DNA from: Microbacterium sp. ET2
Lineage (GTDB): Bacteria > Actinomycetota > Actinomycetes > Actinomycetales > Microbacteriaceae
Assembly (NCBI RefSeq): GCF_030347395.1
Contig: NZ_CP128170.1
Coordinates: forward strand, 2,480,001-2,544,000
DNA length: 64,000 bases
Direction: 5' to 3'
The notes beneath the pieces were generated by a model. That model was not told the origin of the DNA. It saw nothing but the letters and a program-made list of their open reading frames with translations, and did not search any database. Shown here piece by piece: positions 1 through 8,662 of this stretch. Every line of letters starts with the position of its first letter. The first letter of the stretch is position 1. A program made the translations under genes and the position numbers.

Positions 1-1437
1 GGACGAAGGCGACGCGTGAGGGTGGGTGGCTGTCGTAGGTCTTCCCGCCGGGGCTGGTGAAGGTCAGGATGCCGCCGGGCAGCTGTTCGACGTGCCAGTT
101 CGTCGCGTGCTTCAACGTATGGTGTCGGGCGCATTCGTTGCACAGGTTGTCGTTGCAGCTGGGTCCGCCGAGCGCGAAGTCCTTCGAATGGTCGATGTGG
201 CAGAGCTTCGCGGGCCTTCGGCATCCCGGTGTGCCGCAGGTGACGTCGCGGGCGTTGAGGTATCGGGTTTGGGAGGGATGGAGTTGGTATCTGTCGACGG
301 CGGTGACGACTCCGGTGATGGGGTCGGTCATGATTCGTTCCCAGATCTTCGCGGTTCCCGCCATGCGTCTGGCTGTGTCGGGGTCGACCGGGGTGACCCC
401 GTTCAGTTCCGCCCCGGAGTTCGTCACTTCCGTCAACGTGGTGATGGGGATGGTGATCGCACCTCGGCGCGGATGGCGCCGAGTCCGCCGGTGGCAGGGT
501 CGGTGGGGTCGATCGTAGGGGAGCCGGTGAGGAGCATGTCCAGGGCGAGGTCGGCGCGGATCTCGTCCAGTGTCCGCTCATCGAACCACGGCTCCGTCTC
601 GCCAGCTGCGGCATTCGCGTCGCCGTCGCCTGCGCCGCTGAGTCCGAATCCGGCACCGGCGCCCACGCCGCTGTTCCCTGATGCGCCCCGCTCGGCGGCA
701 GCGGCGGCGTAGGCGCGGCGTCTCGCCTCGTCGACGTTCTTGATGGTCGTGCCCTGGCTCGTGAGCCGGTTGTACGTTCCGTGGATGTAGACGTTGCTGC
801 CCAGGATGGTCAGGGTGGACATGGCGTCGTCGAGGTCGGTGACCCATGCCCGTCGTTCCCGCATCGCCGTGTCATGCCGTTCCTGCAACGGCCGAGGGTC
901 CAACACCGCGGCACGTTGGATCGCGTACTTCTTGGTACGCGGCACCGTCTGCCGCTCCGCTTCGACCAGCACGATCCGTTCGTAGTCCGCTCGATCGGCG
1001 GGGTCGTCGATGACCCGGCCGGCGTCTTGGATCACCTGCGCATGCGCCCGGGTGACCCGCCCTTCCGACAGAGCTCCCATCGTCGCCGGGAACAGCTCGA
1101 TCAGCTCATGCGCGTCATGCATCAGGGTTTGCATCGACCGGTCGTTCACCCGGACCGCCATCCCCAACTCCAGCGCCATCGACCGCAACGGCATGTGCCG
1201 CTCCCGCGACGACACCGACCCGATCCGTGACCGCTGCTCCAGCGTCAGCGCGTACGCGTCCGCCAGCAACCGGGTCTCCTTCGCCTCCAACGCCGCCCGC
1301 CGACGCCGCAACTTCGCCAGCTCGTCCGCGAACACCCCGGCGCGCTTGTCCTCCGCCCGCCGCCGCTTCTCGTCCGCATCCACTGGCAATTCCCCGTTCC
1401 GATGACCTACGCACATCATCGCAGAGGGTTCCGACAT
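1..1437 (-). pseudogene. DUF222/HNH endonuclease, frameshifted and cut by the window start
   Basis: Family: actinobacterial DUF222 proteins with a C-terminal HNH nuclease domain (13E12 type), usually multicopy and of poorly known role. The N-terminal DUF222 part runs from ATG 1437 (SD-like GGGGAGG just upstream) to about 462. There the frame slips: the gene reads GAG GTG CGATCACC where the family-like frame needs one more base (GTG CNG ATC ACC). In the other frame the protein continues to position 1 with ITIPITTLTEV, then a zinc/HNH region (CGTPGC, CHIDHSKDF, CNDNLCNECARHH, LKHATNW) and a tail reaching the window edge. A single-base deletion near 458-461 therefore separates the two halves. 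It may be a true pseudogene or an assembly error. Without correction the product stops 12 residues after the slip and lacks the nuclease domain. Confidence 0.85.
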
Positions 1438-1668
1438 TGCCTCCCCGTTCGGCGCAAGAAAACGAAGATATGTACGAAACTAGTAGCCGACTCGCCGCCG
1501 CGATTGCAATGAACCCGACGTTGGCCGCGGCAGGCCAGCCCGTTTGCGAGAGGGGGAGCCGGCGCAGCATCCCCGAGGCCCGAGCATGACCCGACGAATG
1601 CTCGCTACCCCACCATCTTGTCGATCTCCCTCCCAGAGCGTGACCCGGCCGCACTACCCTCGATCACG

Positions 1669-3159
1669 ATGAACGATGAAGAGGTGCGCCGCCGATTCAC
1701 CGAGCTGACCGCCGGCATGTCCGCCGCAGACCTCATGGGTCTTGCCGACGCCATCGCCCGCCAGCGCATCGATGAGGTGACGAACCCGGCGCGGCGCGAG
1801 CTCCGGCATCCGCAGCGAGACGGCACCGCCGTCTTCCGTGTCCGCGCCGACATCGACGGCGAGAAGCCGCCGATCTGGCGACGGCTCGATCTGCGCTCAA
1901 CCATCACGCTCGACGTTCTGCACGACGTGCTGCAGGCTGCCTTCACCTGGGCCGACGAGCATCTGTATCGGTTCGCTCTGGGCGGCGGAGTCTGGGATCG
2001 GCACAGCCAGATCTTCCTCTGCCCATGGGACGTCGACGATCCGGAGAGCGCCGACGACGGCATCCCCGCCCGCGACGTCCGCCTCGACGAGGTCTTCGCC
2101 GAGCCCGACGACACTCTGCGATACGTCTACGACTACGGCGACGAATGGCGCGTAACGCTGCGGCTCGAGCAGATCCTCGAAACCGGCACGGTCATCCCAT
2201 TCGCGCGATGCGTCGACGGACGCCGCGCCGCCCCGCCCGAGAGCAGTCGCGGGCTCGAGGGCGAGGCACTTCGTGCCAGCCAGCCCGATCCCACCCGGTT
2301 CGATCCGGCCGAGGTCAACGAGGCCCTCGCGGACGTCAGATTCCGGATGCGAGAGGCCGGCGTCCTGCCTGAGGTCATCGCCGTCATCGACCGCCTGCGG
2401 TACGACATCGACCTCGACGACCCCGACACTCTCACCGACCCCGTCATAGCGCGCGCCGCGAACGCGCTGGCCGAGCCCGAGCCGCCCGTCGACGACGCCG
2501 ACCGCGAAGCATCCCTCCGGGCGTGGACCTGGTTCCTCGACCGCGCCGGCGGCGACGGCATCCCGCTCACCGCCGCGGGCTATCTCAAGCCCGCCGATGT
2601 CACGGACGCCATGCGCCATCTCCCCACAAGCGACGCGTGGCTCACCACCAGCAACCGTGAGATCGACCACTCCTCCCTGCTGCATTTCCGCGAGTCGCTC
2701 GTGCGGCAGGGATTCCTGCGCAAGTACAAGGGTCGCCTCCTCCTCACTCGCCTCGGCGCCTCCGCCCGGAAGCACCCCGACCGGCTCTGGCAGACGCTCG
2801 TCGACCGCTGGCGCGGCGTCGTGGCCGGAACCCACGTCGTCGACGCGCGGGCAGGATCGCGGGACGCTGACTTCGTGAGGGATGCGACGACGTGCACCCT
2901 TCTCGCCATCGCCGCCGGGGAGTCGTTCGACTCGTCGTGGGGCTCGCAACCGCCGGGTGGGCTCGACCGAGCGGCCCACTGGCTCTCCCGCCTCGGTTGG
3001 AGCATCGACGGCGCACCTGTCCCCGGTCGCGACCTGTACTCACAACCCGTCCGCACGGTTCTCGAGAACCTGTGGGACGGCGTTCGTGACACCCTCGGCA
3101 AGGGCGAGATGAGCGCCACCGCACGCCGCCTCGCTCGTCAGGTGCTGCGCCGCTCCTGA
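1669..3159 (+). CDS. plasmid pRiA4b ORF-3 family protein
   Basis: A 496-residue soluble protein of unknown function. Residues about 40-150 match the pRiA4b ORF-3-like fold (PF07929): IKPPIWRR-like segment (EKPPIWRRLDL), LHDVLQAAFTW, HLYRF, and YVYDYGDEWR. The rest is a long, Asp/Arg-rich extension typical of the larger actinobacterial members. The start chosen is ATG 1669 because a -10-like TACCCT lies 8 nt upstream, consistent with leaderless translation; an in-frame TTG at 1618 would add 17 residues but has no SD. The family is often seen on plasmids and next to mobile DNA, but nothing here proves mobility. It stands alone between the broken HNH gene and the toxin-antitoxin pair. Confidence 0.8.
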   Translation: MNDEEVRRRFTELTAGMSAADLMGLADAIARQRIDEVTNPARRELRHPQRDGTAVFRVRADIDGEKPPIWRRLDLRSTITLDVLHDVLQAAFTWADEHLYRFALGGGVWDRHSQIFLCPWDVDDPESADDGIPARDVRLDEVFAEPDDTLRYVYDYGDEWRVTLRLEQILETGTVIPFARCVDGRRAAPPESSRGLEGEALRASQPDPTRFDPAEVNEALADVRFRMREAGVLPEVIAVIDRLRYDIDLDDPDTLTDPVIARAANALAEPEPPVDDADREASLRAWTWFLDRAGGDGIPLTAAGYLKPADVTDAMRHLPTSDAWLTTSNREIDHSSLLHFRESLVRQGFLRKYKGRLLLTRLGASARKHPDRLWQTLVDRWRGVVAGTHVVDARAGSRDADFVRDATTCTLLAIAAGESFDSSWGSQPPGGLDRAAHWLSRLGWSIDGAPVPGRDLYSQPVRTVLENLWDGVRDTLGKGEMSATARRLARQVLRRS

Positions 3160-3214
3160 AGGACGAGCGATCGAGCTCGCCGGTCGTGGGCTGAGCAGGC
3201 TGGTGGCCGTCGTT

Positions 3215-3634
3215 CTAGCTTTTCGATGGCCACACATCGATTCCTGCTGCCCGCGCAGCATCGGCAAGTCGCGCGTCGAGGGTGGCGAGAGCTGAACCCG
3301 TACGTTCCGCCAGGAGCAGGTACGTGGCGTCGTAGGCGCTGAGTCCGGTGCGCAAAGCTGTGGTCACAAGGGCTGAGCGGTCGGGCGGTTGGGCGGGGAA
3401 TTCCACGGGAATACCCGAGATCAGTTCGAGAGCTCTGATCAGCTGGGCTTCGTTGAGCCTTCCGCGGCGGTGTGCGGTGAGGAGAGCGTTAGCGGTCTCT
3501 TCGATCCATAGAGCGGGCGCGAGCATGGACGTCGCCGAAGCCGTGATGCGCTCCAGCACCGCGTCGGCCGCGAGACTTGATTCGTCGGGTAGCAGCCATG
3601 CCAGAGCGATCGACGTGTCGACGATCACGCGCAT
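3215..3634 (-). CDS. vapC: PIN-domain ribonuclease toxin (VapC-like)
   Basis: A 139-residue PIN-domain protein of typical VapC length, expected to cleave RNA in a metal-dependent way. Visible PIN acidic residues are Asp6 in VIVDTSIAL, Glu in WIEETANALL, Asp in SAYDATYLLLAE and Asp in LATLDARL, the usual four-acid set. Its ATG overlaps the TGA of the antitoxin gene (TGATG), so the pair is translationally coupled. The family shows that the antitoxin normally binds the toxin and represses the operon. The RNA target cannot be read from the sequence. Confidence 0.9.
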   Translation of the reverse strand: MRVIVDTSIALAWLLPDESSLAADAVLERITASATSMLAPALWIEETANALLTAHRRGRLNEAQLIRALELISGIPVEFPAQPPDRSALVTTALRTGLSAYDATYLLLAERTGSALATLDARLADAARAAGIDVWPSKS

Positions 3635-3873
3635 CAGTGCCGGCGGCCTTCCTCTACCAGCGAGCGGACGTCGACGTGATCATCGCCGAGTGCGGCGCGG
3701 AAGGCGCGCATCTCATGAGTGAGCTCGGAGAGCTCTGTGTGTGCCGGCGTCGCGGGCACGAGCTTCGCAACCGGGCGCCCGTGCCTGGTGATGGTGATCT
3801 CGTCGCCACGGGCGGCGCGCTCGAGCAACCTCGATAGGTGGGTCTTCGCTTCATAGGCGCTGACGCTGGACAC
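3634..3873 (-). CDS. vapB: Phd/YefM-type antitoxin
   Basis: A 79-residue antitoxin. The N-terminal Phd/YefM DNA-binding fold is visible (VSAYEAKTHLSRLL, then RGDEITITRHGRPVAKLVP), followed by a charged C-terminal tail that would wrap the toxin. It starts at GTG 3873 with a TAGTCT -10 box exactly 6 nt upstream, so the message is probably leaderless. The -10 box lies inside paired repeats that look like an operator, fitting autoregulation by the antitoxin/toxin complex. It is the first gene of the two-gene operon. Confidence 0.9.
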   Translation of the reverse strand: MSSVSAYEAKTHLSRLLERAARGDEITITRHGRPVAKLVPATPAHTELSELTHEMRAFRAALGDDHVDVRSLVEEGRRH

Positions 3874-3879
3874 GAGTCC

Positions 3880-3899
3880 AGACTAGTCGAAGACTGGTC
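3880..3899 (-). promoter_or_regulatory. leaderless promoter and probable autoregulatory operator of the toxin-antitoxin operon
   Basis: On the minus strand TAGTCT (3885-3880) sits 6 nt before the antitoxin GTG. On the plus strand GACTAGTC (3881-3888) and GACTGGTC (3892-3899) form two half-repeats 11 bp apart, i.e. on the same DNA face. Operator function is inferred. Confidence 0.6.
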
Positions 3900-3993
3900 G
3901 ATCTATCTCGTTCACGATGGGATGCCACACCGGGGGCGTTGCCGCTCCGCAAGAACGAGGTGTTGATTCGCTCGCGAAAGAAGCGGCCACACC

Positions 3994-4794
3994 TCAGATG
4001 CAGAGCGGGTCGCCCAGATCGATCCGCTCCCCGTCGACGGTGAAGCTGCCCTCGGCGCACAGCAGAGTGTCGGGGCTCGGCCGCACGACGAGCGTCGTGT
4101 ACGCACCCTGCACGTCGTGCTCCGTGGCTTCCTGCCGGCCGGGTCCGTCGGGCGCGGTCTCGGGGTAGATCGCGATCGTGACCGTGTTGTCCTGGCCGAG
4201 CCCGTCGTAGCGCGTGATGCGCCCCCATCCGGCCTGGCACTTGTCCGACCAGACGATCTCCAGAAGCGAGTTGTCGGCGCGCGTGTCACCGGTGGCGACG
4301 CGCGCATCATCGACGCACGCCGTCATGGCTGGGTCCACCCCGTTCGACACCGTGATCTGCGGAGCGTTCGGAGAAGCGGTCGTGGCATTCGCCACGATCA
4401 GGGTCGTCGTCACCGCCGACGCAGCGACACCGGCGAGGAACGTCCCCGTCGCCAGCAGCACCGCGGTGCGCCGCGAGACGGCTGTGGTCGATGAAGCAGA
4501 GACCGGAGTCTCGCCCCCGTTCTCCTTGCCTCGGGCGGCGAGGGCATCGCGCCGGTCGAGCCACGGGCCGGGATCCTCCCCGCACGCGCGCACGATCCCG
4601 TCGACCGTCCGCGCGGTAGGGAGCTTCGCTCCGTTGAACGCCTCGGAGAGCACGGTGCGGGAGATGCCGGTCTCGGCCTGGAGGCGCGCGAGCGTCGGGT
4701 TTTCCGCGCGGAGCCTCAGCCTGCTTAGATCACGCCCGAAGAGATGAACAGGATCCCCGGACGTCTCACCGTCGCCATGTTCCAGATCGGACAC
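3994..4794 (-). CDS. membrane-anchored HTH protein with DUF2690 domain
   Basis: A 266-residue protein. Residues about 20-80 form an XRE-like helix-turn-helix (LARLQAETGISRTVLSEAFNG), followed by a short Ser/Thr/Glu linker, one transmembrane segment at about 109-136 (TAVLLATGTFLAGVAASAV), and an extracytoplasmic DUF2690 domain (DPAMTACVDDARV, WSDKCQAGWGRI). The layout suggests a one-protein signal device: outside sensing domain, single membrane pass, cytoplasmic DNA-binding domain. Ligand and target are unknown. The start is GTG 4794, preceded at 4 nt by a G5 run in SD position. An AT-rich stretch with GTATACATAA at 4850-4841 (minus strand) could be its promoter. Confidence 0.8.
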   Translation of the reverse strand: MSDLEHGDGETSGDPVHLFGRDLSRLRLRAENPTLARLQAETGISRTVLSEAFNGAKLPTARTVDGIVRACGEDPGPWLDRRDALAARGKENGGETPVSASSTTAVSRRTAVLLATGTFLAGVAASAVTTTLIVANATTASPNAPQITVSNGVDPAMTACVDDARVATGDTRADNSLLEIVWSDKCQAGWGRITRYDGLGQDNTVTIAIYPETAPDGPGRQEATEHDVQGAYTTLVVRPSPDTLLCAEGSFTVDGERIDLGDPLCI

Positions 4795-5169
4795 GGAACC
4801 CCCTCAACCCGTCCCTGAGACGCTTCCAGAGCGCGCAGATTTATGTATACCACCGCATATATTCCGTCTCGGAAACGCACACTCGATGACGACTACTCCC
4901 GGATGTTCCGCTTCGTACGCTTCCGACCGGCGTGAGCGGGCCGAACACGCCATCCTGCTAAGTGCCCGACGCGCGAGAGACGTCTTGCGTGATCGGGTGG
5001 GACGGATGCCGCGGTGCGGCGTAGATGCGGGGGACCTGCCTTGGGGGACCGTGGCATCCGTCCATGCCTGACGCGTCCCGCGCCGGTCTGGGATCGAAAG
5101 TTCTGCTATCGAATGCCCGTTACAGATGACCGCTCTACTCGGCCCCCTAGCCTGACCCCGCCGCAACCC
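4795..5169. other. intergenic region, no gene called
   Basis: A 375-bp gap. It holds the upstream region of the HTH gene, with an AT-rich stretch at about 4840-4865. An open frame on the minus strand (4804-5166) has unfavourable composition and no family features, so it is not called. Nothing else is recognised. Confidence 0.6.
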
Positions 5170-6177
5170 TCACGTGCTCTCGCGAGCCACCACCCGGCCG
5201 CGCACGCGCCGGATGCCCGGCTCCACCGGTCCGGCCATCGAGGCGAACAGCAGCTCCGCGGCCTCTCGGCCGAGCTCCTTCAGATTGAGGTCGACGCTGG
5301 TCAGGGTCGGCGATGCTCCCGAGGTCATCGGCTCCCAGTTATCGACGCCGATGATGCCGACGTCGCGCGGCACGTCCCTGCCGAGGTCCTTGAGCGCATC
5401 CAGTGATCCACGCGCGATCTGGTCGCTCGCACACACGATGCCATCGATCTCGGGATCGGCCTCGATCAGGCGCCGGGTCGCCGTACGCCCCCATTGCTCC
5501 GACCACGAGCCGAACAGGGGCCGGCCGAGCGCGAGCGCCACACCTTCCTCGCTTAGCCGCTGCTCGACACCGCGCGCGCGATCGGTCGCCGCCGTGTAAT
5601 CAGGATCCCCCGAGATATGCGCGATGTGCCGGCGGCCCGTGGTGAGCAGGTGATCGGTGGCGAGAACGCCCGCCGTCTCGTCGTCCGGGATCACCGAGAC
5701 ATCGTCGGCCGACTCGCTGGGCGCGTAGGCGTAGACCACCGGAACCGGAAGCGACTCCGGCAGCGGCACACGCGGGTTCGTGCGGTACCCCACGACGATG
5801 ATGCCGTCGACGTTCCGGCGCAGCAGCGCGTCGAGATGGTACTTCTCGCGGATCGCGTCTCCCCGCGCATCGCAGAGCAGCACCGAGACGCGTCCCGCCC
5901 CGAACGCGTCTTCGGCTCCCATGAGGATCGGGAGGCTGAACCGGCCCTCGAGGTCGCCGGTGATCAACCCCACGGTTCCCGTCTGGCCGGCGAGCAGACT
6001 CCGCGCGGTCTCGTTCGGGGTGAACGACAGCGAGTCCGCCGCCTCACGAACGCGAGCGCGCGTGGTCGCGCTGACGTGCTGGCGATCGTTCAGCGCCTTC
6101 GACGCCGTCGCGACCGAGACGCCAGCGCGCTGGGCGACATCGCGCAGAGTCGCGCGCTTCGCCCCGGCATCCGTCAC
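5170..6177 (-). CDS. LacI-family transcriptional repressor
   Basis: A 335-residue LacI/GalR regulator. The N-terminal HTH and hinge are clear (ATLRDVAQRAGVSVATASKA, then SFTPNETARSLL), followed by a periplasmic-binding-protein-like sensor domain (TGTVGLITGDLEGRF, VDGIIVVGYR, DDETAGVLATDHLL, IDGIVCASDQIARGSLDAL, DVGIIGVDN). GTG 6177 is chosen because a strong SD (GGAGG) sits 6 nt upstream and it begins directly before the HTH; longer in-frame starts lack this. It diverges from the sugar transport operon, and palindromes in the gap are likely its operators. The inducer is probably an arabinose-containing sugar, inferred from the GH127 gene. Confidence 0.9.
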   Translation of the reverse strand: MTDAGAKRATLRDVAQRAGVSVATASKALNDRQHVSATTRARVREAADSLSFTPNETARSLLAGQTGTVGLITGDLEGRFSLPILMGAEDAFGAGRVSVLLCDARGDAIREKYHLDALLRRNVDGIIVVGYRTNPRVPLPESLPVPVVYAYAPSESADDVSVIPDDETAGVLATDHLLTTGRRHIAHISGDPDYTAATDRARGVEQRLSEEGVALALGRPLFGSWSEQWGRTATRRLIEADPEIDGIVCASDQIARGSLDALKDLGRDVPRDVGIIGVDNWEPMTSGASPTLTSVDLNLKELGREAAELLFASMAGPVEPGIRRVRGRVVAREST

Positions 6178-6229
6178 TTCGCCTCCGATGTCACCCCCGA
6201 TCGCGACGCCCGACCGGCATCGCACTGGG

Positions 6230-6261
6230 TTCGGAAAATCATAAACCGATGTTTCCGAAAC
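6230..6261. promoter_or_regulatory. probable LacI operator (upstream site)
   Basis: TTCGGAAA (6230-6237) pairs with TTTCCGAA further right, and GTTTCCGAAAC (6251-6261) is an 11-bp inverted repeat around a central C. The same half-site recurs in the downstream operator. The site lies between the repressor start and the transport promoter, so it could serve both directions. Confidence 0.6.
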
Positions 6262-6268
6262 CGCGCGG

Positions 6269-6298
6269 TTGACAGCATCCAATTGCGCGTTCTAACCT
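6269..6298 (+). promoter_or_regulatory. promoter of the GH127/ABC sugar operon
   Basis: TTGACA (6269-6274) and TAACCT (6293-6298) are separated by 18 bp. This is the best sigma-70-like promoter in the gap and lies between the two operator sites. Confidence 0.65.
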
Positions 6299-6310
6299 AC
6301 AGAAACCCTT

Positions 6311-6327
6311 TTCGGAATGTTTCCGAA
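6311..6327. promoter_or_regulatory. LacI operator overlapping the transcription start
   Basis: TTCGGAATGTTTCCGAA is a perfect inverted repeat (7-bp arms, 3-bp spacer) 12 bp after the -10 box, the classic place for a repressor block. Assignment to the divergent LacI protein is inferred from proximity and the shared half-site. Confidence 0.7.
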
Positions 6328-6381
6328 CGTGCGACGCAGCCCGTCGCCCGCATCAATGAAGATCAGGAGCAGCACCCGAGC

Positions 6382-7650
6382 ATGAACAGCGCATCTCGAG
6401 TCCAGGGCCGCATCCTCGTCGCGTCAGCGGCGGCGGTCGCCCTCACTCTCACCGGTTGCACCCCGAGCGCCCAGACCCCGTCCGGCGACGGCGGGGGCGA
6501 CGGTGGCGGCGCCCAGACCCTCAGTGTCTGGCACTACTTCAGCGACGACAACCAGGTCGCAATCCTCGACGAGTACAAGGCCATGTTCGAAGAGGCCAAC
6601 CCCGACGTCACGGTCGAGAACGTCTTCGTCCCCTATGACCAGCTGAACCCGCGCCTGATCTCCTCGGCGGCATCGAGCACCGGGCCCGACGTGGTCGTGT
6701 TCAACGGCGCCGACATGAGCACCCTTGCCCTCGGAAACGCACTCGCACCGCTCGACGACTACTGGGCCGACTTCGCCGACGCCGACCAGTTCCCCGAGTC
6801 GGTCATCCACTCGCTCGACGACACGGTCTACGCCGTGCAGGGCTACGTCAACCTCCTCGGTCTCTGGTACAACGCCGACGTGCTCGGCGAGATCGGCGTC
6901 GAGCCGCCGACGACGATCGATGAGTTGGATGCCGCCCTGACGGCGGCCGTCGATGCAGGACAGGGGGGTATCACCCTCTCGGGCCTGCCCAACTCGCAGG
7001 GCGAGTGGCAGGCCTACCCGTGGCTGTCGTCCTTCGGCTTCACCTACGACGACCCGCAGCGCGAGCCCCTCGTCGAGGCATTCTCGATGATCCAGCGGTG
7101 GACCGAGTCGGGCGCCCTCACCCGCGAGGCCTCGACGTGGGACCAGACGGTTCCGTTCCAGACCTTCGCCGCCGGCGGCCACGCCTTCGCCGAGAACGGC
7201 AACTGGCAGATGGGCACCGCCGAGTCGACCGCCGACTTCTCCTACGGGGTCGTCCCGCTGCCGATCGGAGCAGAGGGCGGTGTCTACCTCGGCGGTGAAG
7301 GCCAGGCCATCGGGGCCTTCAGCGAGCAGCCCGACCTCGCGTGGGACTACCTCGAGGCGACCTACTACAGCGAAGAGGGCGGCGTCATCGCCGCAGAGCT
7401 CGTCGGCAGCATCCCGGCCCGCTCCGACGCGGCAGGCTCCGAGGCCGTCACGGGCAACGACCTGATGGCGCCCTTCGCCGACTCGATCGCGTCGAACGGC
7501 ACGAACTACCCCGCCGGCGTCATTCCTCCCGAGTCGGTCGCCGACGTCCAGCTCGCCGTCGGGCAGGCCTGGAGCTCCGTCATCAGCGGACAGCTCACCC
7601 CCGACGCCGCCGCCGACCAGGTGCTCGCGGCCCTCGAGGGTCTGCTCTGA
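6382..7650 (+). CDS. ABC transporter sugar-binding lipoprotein
   Basis: A 422-residue family-1 extracellular solute-binding protein. The signal peptide ends in a lipobox (LTLTGC, Cys26), then a Gly/Asp-rich linker and the binding fold (LSVWHYFSDDN, PDVVVFNGADMSTLA, YAVQGYVNLLGLWYN, FAENGNWQMG). It delivers an oligosaccharide to the two permeases encoded next. The ATG at 6382 has an AGGAG about 12 nt upstream, a little long. It is the first gene of the LacI-controlled operon. No ATPase gene is present, as is common for actinobacterial MalFG systems that share an MsiK-type ATPase; that is family knowledge. Confidence 0.92.
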   Translation: MNSASRVQGRILVASAAAVALTLTGCTPSAQTPSGDGGGDGGGAQTLSVWHYFSDDNQVAILDEYKAMFEEANPDVTVENVFVPYDQLNPRLISSAASSTGPDVVVFNGADMSTLALGNALAPLDDYWADFADADQFPESVIHSLDDTVYAVQGYVNLLGLWYNADVLGEIGVEPPTTIDELDAALTAAVDAGQGGITLSGLPNSQGEWQAYPWLSSFGFTYDDPQREPLVEAFSMIQRWTESGALTREASTWDQTVPFQTFAAGGHAFAENGNWQMGTAESTADFSYGVVPLPIGAEGGVYLGGEGQAIGAFSEQPDLAWDYLEATYYSEEGGVIAAELVGSIPARSDAAGSEAVTGNDLMAPFADSIASNGTNYPAGVIPPESVADVQLAVGQAWSSVISGQLTPDAAADQVLAALEGLL

Positions 7651-7699
7651 CCGCAGCGTCATCCCCGCTCGCCCCCGCCCTGTCGAACCGAGGAGTCCC

Positions 7700-8662
7700 G
7701 TGTCGAACCTGACCACCGCGCCGCCCGCCGGCGCACCCTCCGTCCGACGGCGTGGGGGCGGGCGCACCCCCGCCTCGAGACGCCGCATCACCGGCGCCGG
7801 CGGCAACCGCCACCTCTTCTTCATCCTCCCCGCCGCGCTCTTCCTCCTCGTCTTCGCCGTCTACCCGGTCGTCCAGCTCGTGCGCATGAGCCTCAGCGAC
7901 GTGCGGGTCGACAACCTCGGCGCCGATTGGCAGTTCGTCGGTCTCGAGAACGTCATCCGCAACTTCGGTGACGGAGCGTTCGGCGGCGTCATCATCAACA
8001 CCGTCGTCTTCGTCGCGATCGTGACGGTGCTCGGCCTCGTCGGCGGTCTCGCCGCCGCCATCCTTCTCGCCCCGACGGGAAAGTGGCCGGGCCTCATCCT
8101 CGCGCTGCTCGTCTTCGTCTGGGCGCTTCCCCCGGTGGTGAACGGCAGCGTGTGGAAGTTCCTCCTGGGCACGCAAGGCCTCTTCAACACCCTGCTCACC
8201 GACCTCGGGTTGGCATCCACCGCGGTGCCGTTCCTCTTCGACGATCGTCTGGCGCTGGTGTCGGTGGCCCTCGTCAACTCCTGGGTCGTCATCCCCTTCA
8301 ACGCGCTGGTCTACCGCGCGGCGATCATCGGCATCCCCGGCGAGCTCTTCGAGGCCTCGCGCGTCGACGGCGCCTCGCGCTGGCAGGAGATCCGCCACGT
8401 GATCATCCCGTCCGTGCGCTCGACGACCATGATCCTGACGGTGCTCACCGTCGTGTACGGCTTCCGGTCGTTCGACTTCATCTACGTGATGACCTTCGGC
8501 GGCCCGGGAACGGCGACCACGACCCTGCCCTTCCTCGGATACGTGCAGGCGTTCGTCCGATTCGACTTCGGCCTCGGGGCCAGCACGGCGCTGATCGCGG
8601 TGCTGATGGTCCTCGTCCTCGCGGTGATCTACGCCCGCAACGTCCGCCAGGAGGAGAAGTGA
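7700..8662 (+). CDS. ABC sugar transporter permease (MalF/UgpA type)
   Basis: A 320-residue inner-membrane permease with a basic N-terminal tail, a first transmembrane helix (FFILPAALFLLVFAVYPVVQ) and about six helices in all. The EAA loop that contacts the ATPase is visible as EASRVDGASRWQEIRHVIIP. GTG 7700 is preceded by AGGAG at good spacing. Its TGA overlaps the ATG of the second permease (TGATG), so the two are coupled and presumably form a heterodimeric channel. Confidence 0.93.
   Translation: MSNLTTAPPAGAPSVRRRGGGRTPASRRRITGAGGNRHLFFILPAALFLLVFAVYPVVQLVRMSLSDVRVDNLGADWQFVGLENVIRNFGDGAFGGVIINTVVFVAIVTVLGLVGGLAAAILLAPTGKWPGLILALLVFVWALPPVVNGSVWKFLLGTQGLFNTLLTDLGLASTAVPFLFDDRLALVSVALVNSWVVIPFNALVYRAAIIGIPGELFEASRVDGASRWQEIRHVIIPSVRSTTMILTVLTVVYGFRSFDFIYVMTFGGPGTATTTLPFLGYVQAFVRFDFGLGASTALIAVLMVLVLAVIYARNVRQEEK

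Noticed and set aside
1618..1668. Longer TTG start for the pRiA4b-like protein
   Set aside because: No SD or -10 box at suitable spacing; the ATG at 1669 has TACCCT 8 nt upstream.
4804..5166. 120-codon open frame on the minus strand between the HTH and LacI genes
   Set aside because: Arg/Ser-rich composition, no SD, no family motif; it fits chance in high-GC DNA.
1..5169. Integrated mobile element in the first 5 kb
   Set aside because: HNH, pRiA4b-like and toxin-antitoxin genes are common on mobile DNA, but no integrase, transposase, tRNA end or direct repeats are visible.
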